Positions 35,052 through 43,036 of a stretch of DNA of 64,000 nt are shown piece by piece (position 1 is the stretch's first letter; every line of letters begins with the position of its first letter). The notes under the pieces are model-generated. The model worked only from the letters and a program-made list of their open reading frames with translations, searched no databases and had not been told where the DNA came from. Both the position numbers and the translations under genes were made by a program. Source of the stretch: Terribium retamae (lineage in GTDB: Bacteria; Pseudomonadota; Alphaproteobacteria; Rhizobiales; Rhizobiaceae). The stretch is taken from contig NZ_JAKREW010000009.1 of NCBI RefSeq assembly GCF_022347545.1, positions 1 through 64,000 on the forward strand, given 5' to 3'.

Positions 35052-36938
35052 TCAATCCTTGGCGTTCAGGTCCGTACCCAGCGTGTCCTTGACGAAGAGC
35101 ATGCCGATGACAAGCGACATCGCAGCGAACACGATCGGATACCAGAGGCCATAGTAGATATCGCCCTTGGCCGCACTCAGTGCGAACACAGTCGCCGGCA
35201 GCAGACCGCCGAACCAGCCGTTGCCGATATGGTATGGCAGCGACATGCCGGTGTAGCGGATGCGGGTCGGGAACATCTCGACCAGGATCGCCGCGATCGG
35301 CCCATACACCATCGTCACATAGAGGACGAGGATGAACAGGATGCCGATGACCATCGGCCAGTTCACCTGTGCCGGATCTGCCACCATGGAGAAGGCGCCG
35401 GCGGCAGGGATGCTGTAGACAGTGACGTCCGTGGCGCTGCCTGCTTCTTCCTGTGTGATGATCTTGTCCTTGACCGCCTGGGCAACCGGGACAGTGGTCT
35501 TTTCGCCGCCACGGATAGCTGCGGCATCGAGCTTCAGTTCCGGATTGGCTGTCACGAAGGCATCGAGCTTCTGGTCGGCCACCTTGGCGGCAGCGCGAAC
35601 CAACGGATAGCCGCCGTCCTGCAGCGCGATGTTGACCCCCTTGGCGAAGACCGCGTCCTTGGCCTTGGCCTGATCTCCAGCAGCGACGGCGTCGTAGGAT
35701 TCGATCGTCTCGTTGCCGATCTTGACCGTTGCAGCCGTTCCGGGCGCTGCTGTCGTCACGACGTCATATGGAACCGAGTTCTTGGTCAGGAACGAAGTCG
35801 CGATATCGCAGGATGTCGTGAACTTCGCGGTGCCGACGGGGTTGAACTGGAACTTACAATCGCCGGGCGCAGCAGTCACCGTTGCCCTTGTAGCCTGCTG
35901 CGCGGTGGCCAGCGCCGGATTGGCGGCCCAGGTCAGCGCTTTGAACAGCGGGAAGTAGGTGACGATGGCGAGTGCCAGGCCAGCCATGATGATCGGCTTG
36001 CGGCCGACCTTGTCGGACAGCCAGCCGAACACCACGAAGAAAATGGTTCCCAGCGCCAGCGCCACCGCGATCATGATGTTGACCGAATAGGCATCGACCT
36101 TGAGCACGTTCTGCAGGAAGAACAGCGCATAAAACTGACCGGAGTACCACACGACAGCCTGGCCGGCGGTGAGGCCGAACAGCGCGAGAAGCGCGATCTT
36201 GGCGTTCTTCCACTGGCCGAAGGCCTCGGTGAGTGGTGCCTTGGAACCCTTGCCCTCTTCCTTCATGCGCTGGAAGGTCGGCGATTCACTCAGCGTCAGG
36301 CGAATCCAGACGGAGATGCCAAGCAGCACGACCGAAAGCAGGAACGGAAGCCGCCAGCCCCAGGCGGCAAAAGCCTCTTTGCTCATCGAACCCTGGATGA
36401 CCAGGATGACGATCAGCGACAGGAATAGGCCGAGCGTCGCCGTGGTCTGGATCCACGACGTGTAATAGCCACGGCGATCGTCCGGCGCATGTTCGGCGAC
36501 ATAGGTAGCCGCGCCGCCATATTCACCACCCAGCGCCAGGCCCTGCAGCATGCGCAGGATGATCAGGATGGCGGGCGCCGCAATACCCCAGGAGGCTGAC
36601 CCAGGCAGCAGGCCGACCAGAAAGGTCGACAGGCCCATGATCATGATGGTGACGAGGAAGGTGTATTTGCGGCCGACCAGATCGCCGATGCGGCCGAACA
36701 CCAGCGCGCCGAACGGGCGCACCAGGAAGCCAGCGGCGAAGGCCAGCAGCGCGAAGATGTTGCGTGTCGCTTCCGGATAGGACGCGAAGAAGGTCGCGCC
36801 GATGAAAGCAGCCAGCGCGCCGTAAAGATAGAAATCGTACCATTCGAAGACGGTACCCAGCGACGAGGCGAAGATGACCTTCTTCTCCTCTCGCGTCATG
36901 CCGCGGCCTGTTCTGCCGGCGGTCTGTGCCATTGCCAT
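35052..36938 (-). CDS. MHS-family MFS transporter with a large periplasmic insertion
   Basis: A 628-residue symporter of the metabolite:H+ symporter group (organic acids, osmolytes). MHS signatures are ASSLGTVFEWYDFYLYG (25-40), VFGRIGDLVGRKYTF (80-94) and RMLQGLALGGEYGGAATYVAEH. The second half repeats the motif at GWLSDKVGRKP (305-315). Between helix 9 and helix 10, where a normal member has a short loop, there are about 185 residues (about 338-523), hydrophilic and with two Cys (361 and 377) that could form a disulfide outside the cytoplasm. A normal MHS protein has about 430-450 residues. The ATG follows GGGAGGAGATCC. Substrate unknown. Confidence 0.88.
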   Translation of the reverse strand: MAMAQTAGRTGRGMTREEKKVIFASSLGTVFEWYDFYLYGALAAFIGATFFASYPEATRNIFALLAFAAGFLVRPFGALVFGRIGDLVGRKYTFLVTIMIMGLSTFLVGLLPGSASWGIAAPAILIILRMLQGLALGGEYGGAATYVAEHAPDDRRGYYTSWIQTTATLGLFLSLIVILVIQGSMSKEAFAAWGWRLPFLLSVVLLGISVWIRLTLSESPTFQRMKEEGKGSKAPLTEAFGQWKNAKIALLALFGLTAGQAVVWYSGQFYALFFLQNVLKVDAYSVNIMIAVALALGTIFFVVFGWLSDKVGRKPIIMAGLALAIVTYFPLFKALTWAANPALATAQQATRATVTAAPGDCKFQFNPVGTAKFTTSCDIATSFLTKNSVPYDVVTTAAPGTAATVKIGNETIESYDAVAAGDQAKAKDAVFAKGVNIALQDGGYPLVRAAAKVADQKLDAFVTANPELKLDAAAIRGGEKTTVPVAQAVKDKIITQEEAGSATDVTVYSIPAAGAFSMVADPAQVNWPMVIGILFILVLYVTMVYGPIAAILVEMFPTRIRYTGMSLPYHIGNGWFGGLLPATVFALSAAKGDIYYGLWYPIVFAAMSLVIGMLFVKDTLGTDLNAKD

Positions 36939-37090
36939 GGATCTCCTCCCAAGTGCCCTCGATGCCGGCCGTCTATATCCTCCTCCGGATAGAGACTCGG
37001 GCCAGCCATCATCAAGGAATCTGGCAGAAAGCCCCCGCCAAGGGGACCGAGCAATTGGGATTATGACTTTGGTCTAATATGAAAGAGCCG

Positions 37091-37888
37091 CTAAGCGGGA
37101 TTGTCCAGCGCCTCAAGCAGCGCGACCGCAGCCAGCATATCGCGCTTGCGAAAGGCACGGCGTGCCACTGCTTCCGAATCCTGGCCCCAATGATCGATCT
37201 GCCAATCCTCGTCGACATGGGCAGCCGTCCACGCCGCCTCGGCGGCCAAGTCGCCCTGCTCTACCGCCAGTGCCAGCAGCGCCGACCCCGTGATCGAGGT
37301 CATGACATGAAGGGCCGCTAGCCGGAATGGGTCATTGCGGCGGGCAAGATGGGCCCCGAGCACCGCGATGCTCTCGCGTGGCTGCTCGACGTGGATGACC
37401 CCTTCGGCAAGTTCGAAGCGCGCACCGAGCGAAGCTCGCGCCCAATCGATCACCGGGTCCCAATGCGTGTTCTGGCGATCCACCAGCCCCTGCGGACCGT
37501 CAGCCCGATAGCAAAGCAGGTCGGACGAGGCAAAACGCAGGATGTCTTCGAGCACCGCCTGCGTGTCCGCTGCCACGCCGTCGATAGCGGTATTGGCAAG
37601 GCGCAGCACCGGCATCGTCACCGGATCGATCACCTCTTCTTGTGCTTCGAACTCGGAAGCCACCAAAGCAGCGGCCTTTTCGGAGGGTAGCGCAAGCAAC
37701 GCCTTGCCCGGCGTGCGCACCGGTTTGCCATCGAGATGGACCGCAAAACCATTGTCGGACGGTGCTATGGAAGCATCCTTGTAAAACCGCTTCGGCAATG
37801 GGGTACGCATCTGGATCTGAGCGCGCCGCGTCGGATCGGGATCGGAAAGCTGCTTGCCCGCCTCGAGATCGCTCAGAATATCGCGCAT
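37091..37888 (-). CDS. ATP12-family F1-ATPase assembly chaperone
   Basis: Binds the alpha subunit of F1 during ATP synthase assembly; the family is shared by alphaproteobacteria and mitochondria. Family motifs in 265 residues are RFYKDASI and VHLDGKPVRTPGKALLALPS at the N-terminus, DPVTMPVLRLANTAIDGV, and SSDLLCYRADGPQGLVDRQNTHWDPVIDW, then HVMTSITGSALLALAV. The ATG at 37888 gives a leader-free start; the frame extends upstream to 38017 over the DMT gene end. It lies 14 bp after the DMT transporter gene in the same direction. Confidence 0.9.
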   Translation of the reverse strand: MRDILSDLEAGKQLSDPDPTRRAQIQMRTPLPKRFYKDASIAPSDNGFAVHLDGKPVRTPGKALLALPSEKAAALVASEFEAQEEVIDPVTMPVLRLANTAIDGVAADTQAVLEDILRFASSDLLCYRADGPQGLVDRQNTHWDPVIDWARASLGARFELAEGVIHVEQPRESIAVLGAHLARRNDPFRLAALHVMTSITGSALLALAVEQGDLAAEAAWTAAHVDEDWQIDHWGQDSEAVARRAFRKRDMLAAVALLEALDNPA

Positions 37889-37902
37889 TGCCAGTATACC
37901 CA

Positions 37903-38820
37903 CTATGCCGTTTTTGGCCGCCTCGGACGATTGACGACGCTCAAGCCCAGGGCGATCAGCCCCAGCGCCACGAAGATTTTCCAGGTCAACGGCTCGCCCA
38001 GGATCAGCCAGCCGCATATCACGCTGAATGCGGGCGACAGGAAGGCAAAACTCGACAGCCCTGCCGCCGGATAACGCCGCATCAGCCAGAACCAGACGAT
38101 ATAGGTGATCGTGACGATATAAACAGCCTGAAACAGCAATGCACCGGTCGCCAGCGGCGTCACGTCGCGCAGCGCCGGCCCGGCCAGCGGAACCAGCGGT
38201 ATCGCCATAATCGCTGAGACGACGAGTTGATAGAGCAGCACCTTTTCAGCGCTCGCGCTCTGCAGCTTGGAACGTTTGATGGTCAGCGTCGTGAGCGCCC
38301 AGAACAGGCCGGCGGCAAGACTGAGCAGATCCCCGAACAGGGTGGACTGCCCGTTGCTGCCCAGCCGATCGGAAAAGATCACGATCACCCCGCAGAAGGC
38401 CAGCACCAGCCCCAGCAGCTTCTGCAAGGTCATGCGTTCGCCGAGCCAGAAGTGCGCCCCGATAAGCACCCAGAAAGGCATCGTGTTGACCAGCAGCGAG
38501 TTGCGCGCCACGGTCGTGTATTCCAGCGCCACGAACACCAGGCTGAATTCGATTCCAAACAGCAGGCCTGCCAGGATGCCGCCGAAAAGGGTGCCGTCCC
38601 GCTCGAACAGACGGATGCCGCGGAACCGGCACCACAGGAACACGAGAACGCAAGCGATGGCCGAACGAGCAACGTTCAGGAAGATCGGATTGTAGCCGGC
38701 ATTCGTAAGCTTGGCGGCGACACCGTTCAGCCCCCACGAAAAAGTCAGCACCAACATGAAAGCGACCGCCGCTGCGTCAATCGCATCGCGCCGATCAAAG
38801 CTGTCACTTGCTGTGCTCAT
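37903..38820 (-). CDS. DMT-superfamily (EamA) transporter
   Basis: A ten-helix small-molecule exporter of 305 residues made of two EamA repeats: FMLVLTFSWGLNGVAAKLTNAG in the first, and GDLLSLAAGLFWALTTLTIKR in the second. AFLSPAFSVICGWLILGEPLTW near the end is a typical final motif. The substrate (amino acid, nucleoside or drug) is not determinable. It lies between rluC-like and ATP12-like genes, all on the minus strand. Confidence 0.87.
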   Translation of the reverse strand: MSTASDSFDRRDAIDAAAVAFMLVLTFSWGLNGVAAKLTNAGYNPIFLNVARSAIACVLVFLWCRFRGIRLFERDGTLFGGILAGLLFGIEFSLVFVALEYTTVARNSLLVNTMPFWVLIGAHFWLGERMTLQKLLGLVLAFCGVIVIFSDRLGSNGQSTLFGDLLSLAAGLFWALTTLTIKRSKLQSASAEKVLLYQLVVSAIMAIPLVPLAGPALRDVTPLATGALLFQAVYIVTITYIVWFWLMRRYPAAGLSSFAFLSPAFSVICGWLILGEPLTWKIFVALGLIALGLSVVNRPRRPKTA

Positions 38821-38955
38821 GAGGTTCCCCCGCCGGCCCGCTTCAGAAAAGCCCTACAAGACGGCTTCAACGGCGGCATGATCCAAGCCGCACCTACCGG
38901 TGGTTCACGACCTGCAAAAACAATGGCTCCTAAGAGCGACGCCAGGCGGCCAGCG

Positions 38956-39942
38956 TCAATCGTCCTCCGCGCTCGCCTCGTCGAAGCCGAGCAGGTTCCA
39001 GCTCTGGCGCATATGCGGCGGCATCGGCGCGGTAACGTCGACCACGCCTTTATCCGGATGCGGTATGACGATCCGGCGCGCATGCAGATGCAGCCGGTTC
39101 TGAATACCGCCGGGAAATTCCCAGTTGGTGTCGGCTTCGAAATATTTCGGATCGCCGATGATCGGGCAACCGATATGGGCTGCATGCACGCGCAGCTGGT
39201 GCGTGCGGCCGGTGTAAGGTTCCATCTCCAGCCATGACAGCGACTGCGCCGCCTGCTCGACGACGCGATAGTAGGAAACCGAGTGATCAGCACCCTTCTC
39301 GCCATGCTTGGCAACTCGAACCCGATCGCCGTCCGGGGTCGGCTCCTTGATCAGCCAGGTCGAGATCTTGTCTTCGCGCTTCGGCGGCACGCCCTTGACC
39401 AGCGCCCAATAGGTTTTCTTGGTTTCTCGGGCCCGGAACGCCTCGGACAGTTTCATGGCAGCCAGCCGCGTGCGCGCGATGACCAGCACGCCAGATGTAT
39501 CGCGGTCCAGCCGATGCACCAGGCGGGGCTTCTCGCCCTTCTTGTTGCGCCAAGCTTCAAGCATATCGTCGACGTTACGGGTCACGCCCGAACCGCCCTG
39601 CACGGCGAGACCTGCCGGCTTGTTGAAGACGAAGACCTTGTCATCCTCGTGCAGCAGCATTTTGGCGAGCACGTCGGCGTCGCCCTGGTTGCGGATCGAA
39701 TGGCCGGTGAGCTGGTCTGTGCCGCCTTTTTTGTCGACATCGAGCGGCGGAACACGGATGACCTGCCCCGGCTCAACACGGGTATCGGTCTTGGCGCGCG
39801 CACCGTTGACGCGCACCTGGCCGGAACGCAACAGCTTCTGCAGCTGCACAAAACTCAGTCCGGGATAGTGGCTCTTGAACCAGCGATCGAGCCGCATGCC
39901 CGTTTCGCCAGCCTCCACCGTGATCTGTTCGACGCCTGCCAT
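38956..39942 (-). CDS. RluC/RluD-family 23S rRNA pseudouridine synthase
   Basis: A 328-residue pseudouridine synthase with an N-terminal S4 domain (RLDRWFKSHYPGLSFVQLQKLLRSGQVRVNG at about 17-47) and the catalytic domain from 100. The catalytic aspartate is in HRLDRDTSGVLVIAR, and GRTHQLRVHAAHIGCPIIGD is the second signature. It makes pseudouridines in 23S rRNA; RluC versus RluD cannot be separated by eye. crcB lies immediately upstream, with 35 bp between. Confidence 0.9.
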   Translation of the reverse strand: MAGVEQITVEAGETGMRLDRWFKSHYPGLSFVQLQKLLRSGQVRVNGARAKTDTRVEPGQVIRVPPLDVDKKGGTDQLTGHSIRNQGDADVLAKMLLHEDDKVFVFNKPAGLAVQGGSGVTRNVDDMLEAWRNKKGEKPRLVHRLDRDTSGVLVIARTRLAAMKLSEAFRARETKKTYWALVKGVPPKREDKISTWLIKEPTPDGDRVRVAKHGEKGADHSVSYYRVVEQAAQSLSWLEMEPYTGRTHQLRVHAAHIGCPIIGDPKYFEADTNWEFPGGIQNRLHLHARRIVIPHPDKGVVDVTAPMPPHMRQSWNLLGFDEASAEDD

Positions 39943-39977
39943 GGTCCGCCTTTATTGTTCGAAGCGGGCCAATAGCA

Positions 39978-40358
39978 CTATGCGAGCGTTCTTACGAGCC
40001 ACAGTCCGAGGAAGAGCGCCAGAATCGCGCCGATGACGCTCGCCAGCGCGTAGCCTGCAGCCGGCACCACGTCGCCGCGCTCCCACAGGGTAGCGAAATC
40101 CAGAGAGAAGGCGGAGAAGGTGGTGAACCCGCCGAGCACGCCGGTGGCGACGAAGAGGCGCAGTTCCGTCGCGGCACCGCCATAGCGGCGCGACAGCATC
40201 TCGATGAAAGCCCCCATGATAAAGGAGCCGATGATGTTGATCGCCATCGTGCCCCAGGGGAAATTGGGGCCGATCACCCGAAGCGCGCCGAGATTGAAGA
40301 GGTGGCGAATGGCGGCGCCGATCGCACCGCCGATTGCCACGAGGAGAAGATGATACAT
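39978..40358 (-). CDS. crcB: Fluoride channel Fluc/CrcB
   Basis: Exports fluoride; four transmembrane helices in 126 residues, acting as an antiparallel dimer. Signatures are GGAIGAAIRHLF at the N-terminus, GTMAINIIGSFIMG (the conserved Asn) and GVLGGFTTFSAFSLDF (the phenylalanine boxes and central Na site). There is no room for a crcB-type fluoride riboswitch: the upstream gene ends 30 bp away. Confidence 0.93.
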   Translation of the reverse strand: MYHLLLVAIGGAIGAAIRHLFNLGALRVIGPNFPWGTMAINIIGSFIMGAFIEMLSRRYGGAATELRLFVATGVLGGFTTFSAFSLDFATLWERGDVVPAAGYALASVIGAILALFLGLWLVRTLA

Positions 40359-40388
40359 TAATCGGACCCCGTCCGGCTCGACGGTCGG

Positions 40389-41216
40389 CTAGGCTTGAGC
40401 CTTCTTGCCCTTGCTGGACGAGATCATCTTCCAATTCTTGTAGAACATGGAGTTGATGCGCTCGACGCTCATCGAAACGATGGTGAGCAAGCCGGCAACG
40501 ACACCCGGGACCGGGGACGGGCGAATGACGTCCATAAACACGCAGTAGCGGCGGCCGTCATATTCGTTGACCGACCGATGCAGCAGCGTATCGTCGAAAA
40601 TATACATCGGACTGTCGTGCCAGTAGTTCCTGGCACCTTGGCATTCCACGAAGATTTCAGCGTTCACCGGGATCAGATTGTAAAGCACGCGCAGCGAAAG
40701 GCGCAGCGGGCCGAAGTGCCAGGAGGTCGATTCGCGTCCCGAAAACACTGAAACGGCGATTGTCTTCACATATTTGAAGTCTTTGTTGAACTCCGGCACG
40801 TTATCGATCTTGTGCTTGCCGTACCATTGATAGACATACATGCCGCGCCGGCCGGTGCCAAAATTGGCGTCGATGTCGGCGATGATCTCGTTGCGACGCT
40901 CCTTGAAGACGTTTAGCACCTCGTTGACTTCGCGCTGGTAGTCGGCCGGAAACTGCTCCAGCTTCCACACACCCCAATTCTTGTAGCTGATCAGGTCGAT
41001 CAGCAGGTTGAAGGGTGACAGCAACCACGTGAACATGCCGTTGCCGGTGAAATAGAGGCTGAACAGCCGCTGGTCCTTGTTCTTGTTGCGCAGCACGTCG
41101 ATCAACCCACAAGCGAGCCAGATCAAAGTGATGATGGGGATGAAGTAAAAACCGAGCCCCAGAAGCACGACGGCGATGGCGGCTTTGCGGATTGTCTTGC
41201 GTTGATCTTTGGTCAT
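40389..41216 (-). CDS. Aspartyl/asparaginyl beta-hydroxylase-family membrane protein (LpxO-like)
   Basis: A 2-oxoglutarate/Fe(II) dioxygenase of 275 residues with an N-terminal membrane anchor (about 12-40). The catalytic features are W166-H167-FGPLR, then YIFDDTLLHRSVNEYDG (H213) and RYCVFMDVIRP, matching the aspartyl hydroxylase fold and LpxO, the enzyme that adds a 2-hydroxyl to lipid A acyl chains. LpxO function is an inference; the substrate may be another lipid or peptide. A longer frame to 41315 is rejected because MTKDQRK precedes the anchor naturally. It is 30 bp upstream of crcB. Confidence 0.83.
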   Translation of the reverse strand: MTKDQRKTIRKAAIAVVLLGLGFYFIPIITLIWLACGLIDVLRNKNKDQRLFSLYFTGNGMFTWLLSPFNLLIDLISYKNWGVWKLEQFPADYQREVNEVLNVFKERRNEIIADIDANFGTGRRGMYVYQWYGKHKIDNVPEFNKDFKYVKTIAVSVFSGRESTSWHFGPLRLSLRVLYNLIPVNAEIFVECQGARNYWHDSPMYIFDDTLLHRSVNEYDGRRYCVFMDVIRPSPVPGVVAGLLTIVSMSVERINSMFYKNWKMISSSKGKKAQA

Positions 41217-41640
41217 ATCAGCCTGGCGCCTGGCGCCACCCTTTTTTAAGAGTTTCGCCGCGCCCTCGGACGCGACGCATTCACCCCAGTGACGGCTGCA
41301 TAGGCGCAATTGCAATCATGCACAAGACGGCAGAAAACCCGTACCGGTGGGCATTTCAGAAAATTGGAGTAAACCTCTCATCTTTTTGCAGTGCTCGTAT
41401 GGCCGGCGTGGTGGCGGCGATAGCGGTGGGTCGTCCAACCTGGGTGAGCGCCATTAAATGCCCGTCGTGCCGAGGCCTTGAAGTGCTTGGCAATAAACCA
41501 TAGGTTCGGGCCACCATGTTCATGTCCACATTCTTCCCGCTGATCTGAATCGCATCGGTCGTTTCTCAACGGCCAGGTCGCCCGGCGCTTCTGCGCCGAT
41601 CGGATCACGTCGCCGATACGGTGACGGAACGGAGAATGTT
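41217..41640. other. 424-bp gap between LpxO-like and PhyH genes
   Basis: No recognisable protein: the two frames that cross it are Cys/Arg/His-rich and lack homology patterns. It contains the promoters of both flanking genes and an imperfect palindrome CGTCGCCG/CGGTGACG at about 41608-41626, shortly before the PhyH gene, which could be an operator. No tRNA or riboswitch motif seen. Confidence 0.4.
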
Positions 41641-42432
41641 ATGCCCAAAACCGAACCCAACGGCCTGACGACCAGTCAGGTTCAGCACTTCATCGACGAC
41701 GGTTTCGTCAGGATAGAGAATGCCTTCAGCGTCGACCTTGCCCGGCAATGTCGAGATGCATTGTGGGACCAAATCGGCCTGTCGCCGGAGGAACCCGAAA
41801 CCTGGACAAGGCCGGTGATCCGCGTCGGCTCCATGGCCTCCTCGATTTTCGTGGAGGCCGCCAATACTCCTAGCCTGCATCGCGCTTACGACCAGCTCGT
41901 CGGCGAAGATCGCTGGCTGGCGCCCAAAGCGCTCGGAACCTTTCCGATCCGCTTTCCATCTCCGGAAACTCCCGGCGATGATGGCTGGCATGTGGATATG
42001 AGTTTCGGCACCCATACGCCGGACTTCATGGAATGGCGTGCAAATGTGAAAAGCAGCGGCCGCGCCTTGCTGATGCTGTTTCTCTTTTCGGATATCGACC
42101 CGGACGATGCTCCAACACGGATCCGGAAAGGCTCTCACCGAACCATCGCGCGTGAACTGCTCCCCTATGGTGAGGCGGGGGCAACCCTGCGTCAGCTTTC
42201 CGCCGGCGGCTACGAGACGACCCGAGACTGCGCGGTAGAATTGGCCACCGGACCCGCAGGTACGGTCTATCTATGCCATCCGTTCCTGGTGCATGCCGCG
42301 CAGCCGCATAGGGGTCGGGAACCACGTTTCCTGGCGCAACCGGCTCTACTGCCCCGAGGCGAGTTCGATCCGCTCCTGCCACCCTCGCCTGTGCAGATCG
42401 CCATCCGTCAAGCTTGCGGACTGAGGTTCTAG
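41641..42432 (+). CDS. Phytanoyl-CoA dioxygenase (PhyH)-family protein
   Basis: A 263-residue Fe(II)/2-oxoglutarate dioxygenase. The N-terminal GLTTSQVQHFIDDGFVRIENAF is the family start; the iron-binding motif is W116-H117-V-D119 and the distal His is in FLVHAAQ (H218), with R227 or a nearby Arg for 2-oxoglutarate. Bacterial members hydroxylate very varied substrates, so none is assigned. The start has AACGGAGAATGTT in front. A 39-bp palindrome starts 4 bp after its stop. Confidence 0.82.
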   Translation: MPKTEPNGLTTSQVQHFIDDGFVRIENAFSVDLARQCRDALWDQIGLSPEEPETWTRPVIRVGSMASSIFVEAANTPSLHRAYDQLVGEDRWLAPKALGTFPIRFPSPETPGDDGWHVDMSFGTHTPDFMEWRANVKSSGRALLMLFLFSDIDPDDAPTRIRKGSHRTIARELLPYGEAGATLRQLSAGGYETTRDCAVELATGPAGTVYLCHPFLVHAAQPHRGREPRFLAQPALLPRGEFDPLLPPSPVQIAIRQACGLRF

Positions 42433-42436
42433 TGCA

Positions 42437-42475
42437 CACTGCAGCCTCGAGGTCCTGGACCTCGAGGCTGCAGTG
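42437..42475. repeat. Perfect 39-bp palindrome after the PhyH gene
   Basis: Two 19-bp arms, starting CACTGCAG and ending CTGCAGTG, are perfect complements around a single central T. Each arm itself holds two small palindromes, CTGCAG and CCTCGAGG, so the element is symmetric at several scales. There is no T-run after it. It may be a strong transcript-end hairpin for the PhyH mRNA or a protein target. Confidence 0.8.
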
Positions 42476-42486
42476 CAGCAGCTTCG

Positions 42487-42501
42487 CATACGCAACGTAT
42501 G
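42487..42501. promoter_or_regulatory. TetR-like operator 1 upstream of the Rid-family gene
   Basis: The palindrome CATACG-CAA-CGTATG lies just 5' of a -35-like TTGAAA (42506-42511). Operators of the ACATAC(n)GTATGT class are bound by AcrR/TtgR-type TetR repressors. The second copy is centred 43 bp away, four helical turns. Confidence 0.6.
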
Positions 42502-42505
42502 TGTA

Positions 42506-42545
42506 TTGAAACCGCCTCCGCGAACCTTACATACGCGCCGTATGT
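42506..42545 (+). promoter_or_regulatory. Promoter and TetR-like operator 2 of the Rid-family gene
   Basis: The -35-like TTGAAA (42506-42511) is 16 bp from TACATA (42528-42533), a plausible -10. The second operator ACATACG-CGC-CGTATGT (42529-42545) covers the -10, so a bound repressor would block transcription. The Rid gene begins 40 bp later. No tetR gene is visible nearby. Confidence 0.6.
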
Positions 42546-42585
42546 CAATGTCAGCGCTACGCGACAAGCTTGAAGAGGACAAAAA

Positions 42586-42984
42586 ATGGCACAACGTGAC
42601 CCGGTTTTTCCAGCCGATCGGCATGCGCTCTACGAAGCTCACGGCTATTCAGCCGCTATCCGTTCCGGCGACCTCTTGTTCGTCTCCGGGCAGGTCGGCA
42701 GCCGCCCCGACGGGTCTCCCGAGCCCGACTTCAAGCGTCAGGTCGAACTGGCTTTCGCAAACCTGGCGGCGACGTTGAAGGCGGCAAACTGCACGTTCGA
42801 TGACATCGTCGACGTTACCACCTTCCACACCGATCCCCAGAACCAGTTCGAAACCATCATGGCGGTCAAAGCGAAGATCTTCGACCAGGCTCCCTACCCC
42901 AACTGGACGGCGGTCGGGGTGAATTGGCTGGCCGGCTTCGATTTCGAGATCAAGGTCATCGCGCGCATTCCTGAAAACGCCTAG
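42586..42984 (+). CDS. Rid (YjgF/YER057c/UK114)-family protein lacking the catalytic Arg
   Basis: A 132-residue member of the RidA superfamily. SGDLLFVSGQVG, ANLAATLKAANCTFDDIVDVTTFHTD and the final FEIKVIARIP are family marks. In imine-deaminating RidA, an arginine precedes the strand (R105 of Salmonella enzyme); here that place reads PNWTAVGVNWLAG, so Trp or Thr stands where Arg should be. It therefore probably belongs to a non-deaminase Rid subgroup. It is behind a two-operator promoter and is followed by hairpins in the gap to the convergent GGDEF gene. Confidence 0.82.
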   Translation: MAQRDPVFPADRHALYEAHGYSAAIRSGDLLFVSGQVGSRPDGSPEPDFKRQVELAFANLAATLKAANCTFDDIVDVTTFHTDPQNQFETIMAVKAKIFDQAPYPNWTAVGVNWLAGFDFEIKVIARIPENA

Positions 42985-43036
42985 TCACCAGAATTCTGAA
43001 CGCGGCCGTTCAGCTCGAAGTGACGATTAATGTCAC

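Noticed and set aside
35022..36428. A 468-codon plus-strand frame opposite the MHS transporter
   Set aside because: Antisense shadow, rich in Arg, His and Asp without domain patterns.
40359..40388. Fluoride riboswitch before crcB
   Set aside because: Only 30 bp separate it from the upstream gene; the motif does not fit.
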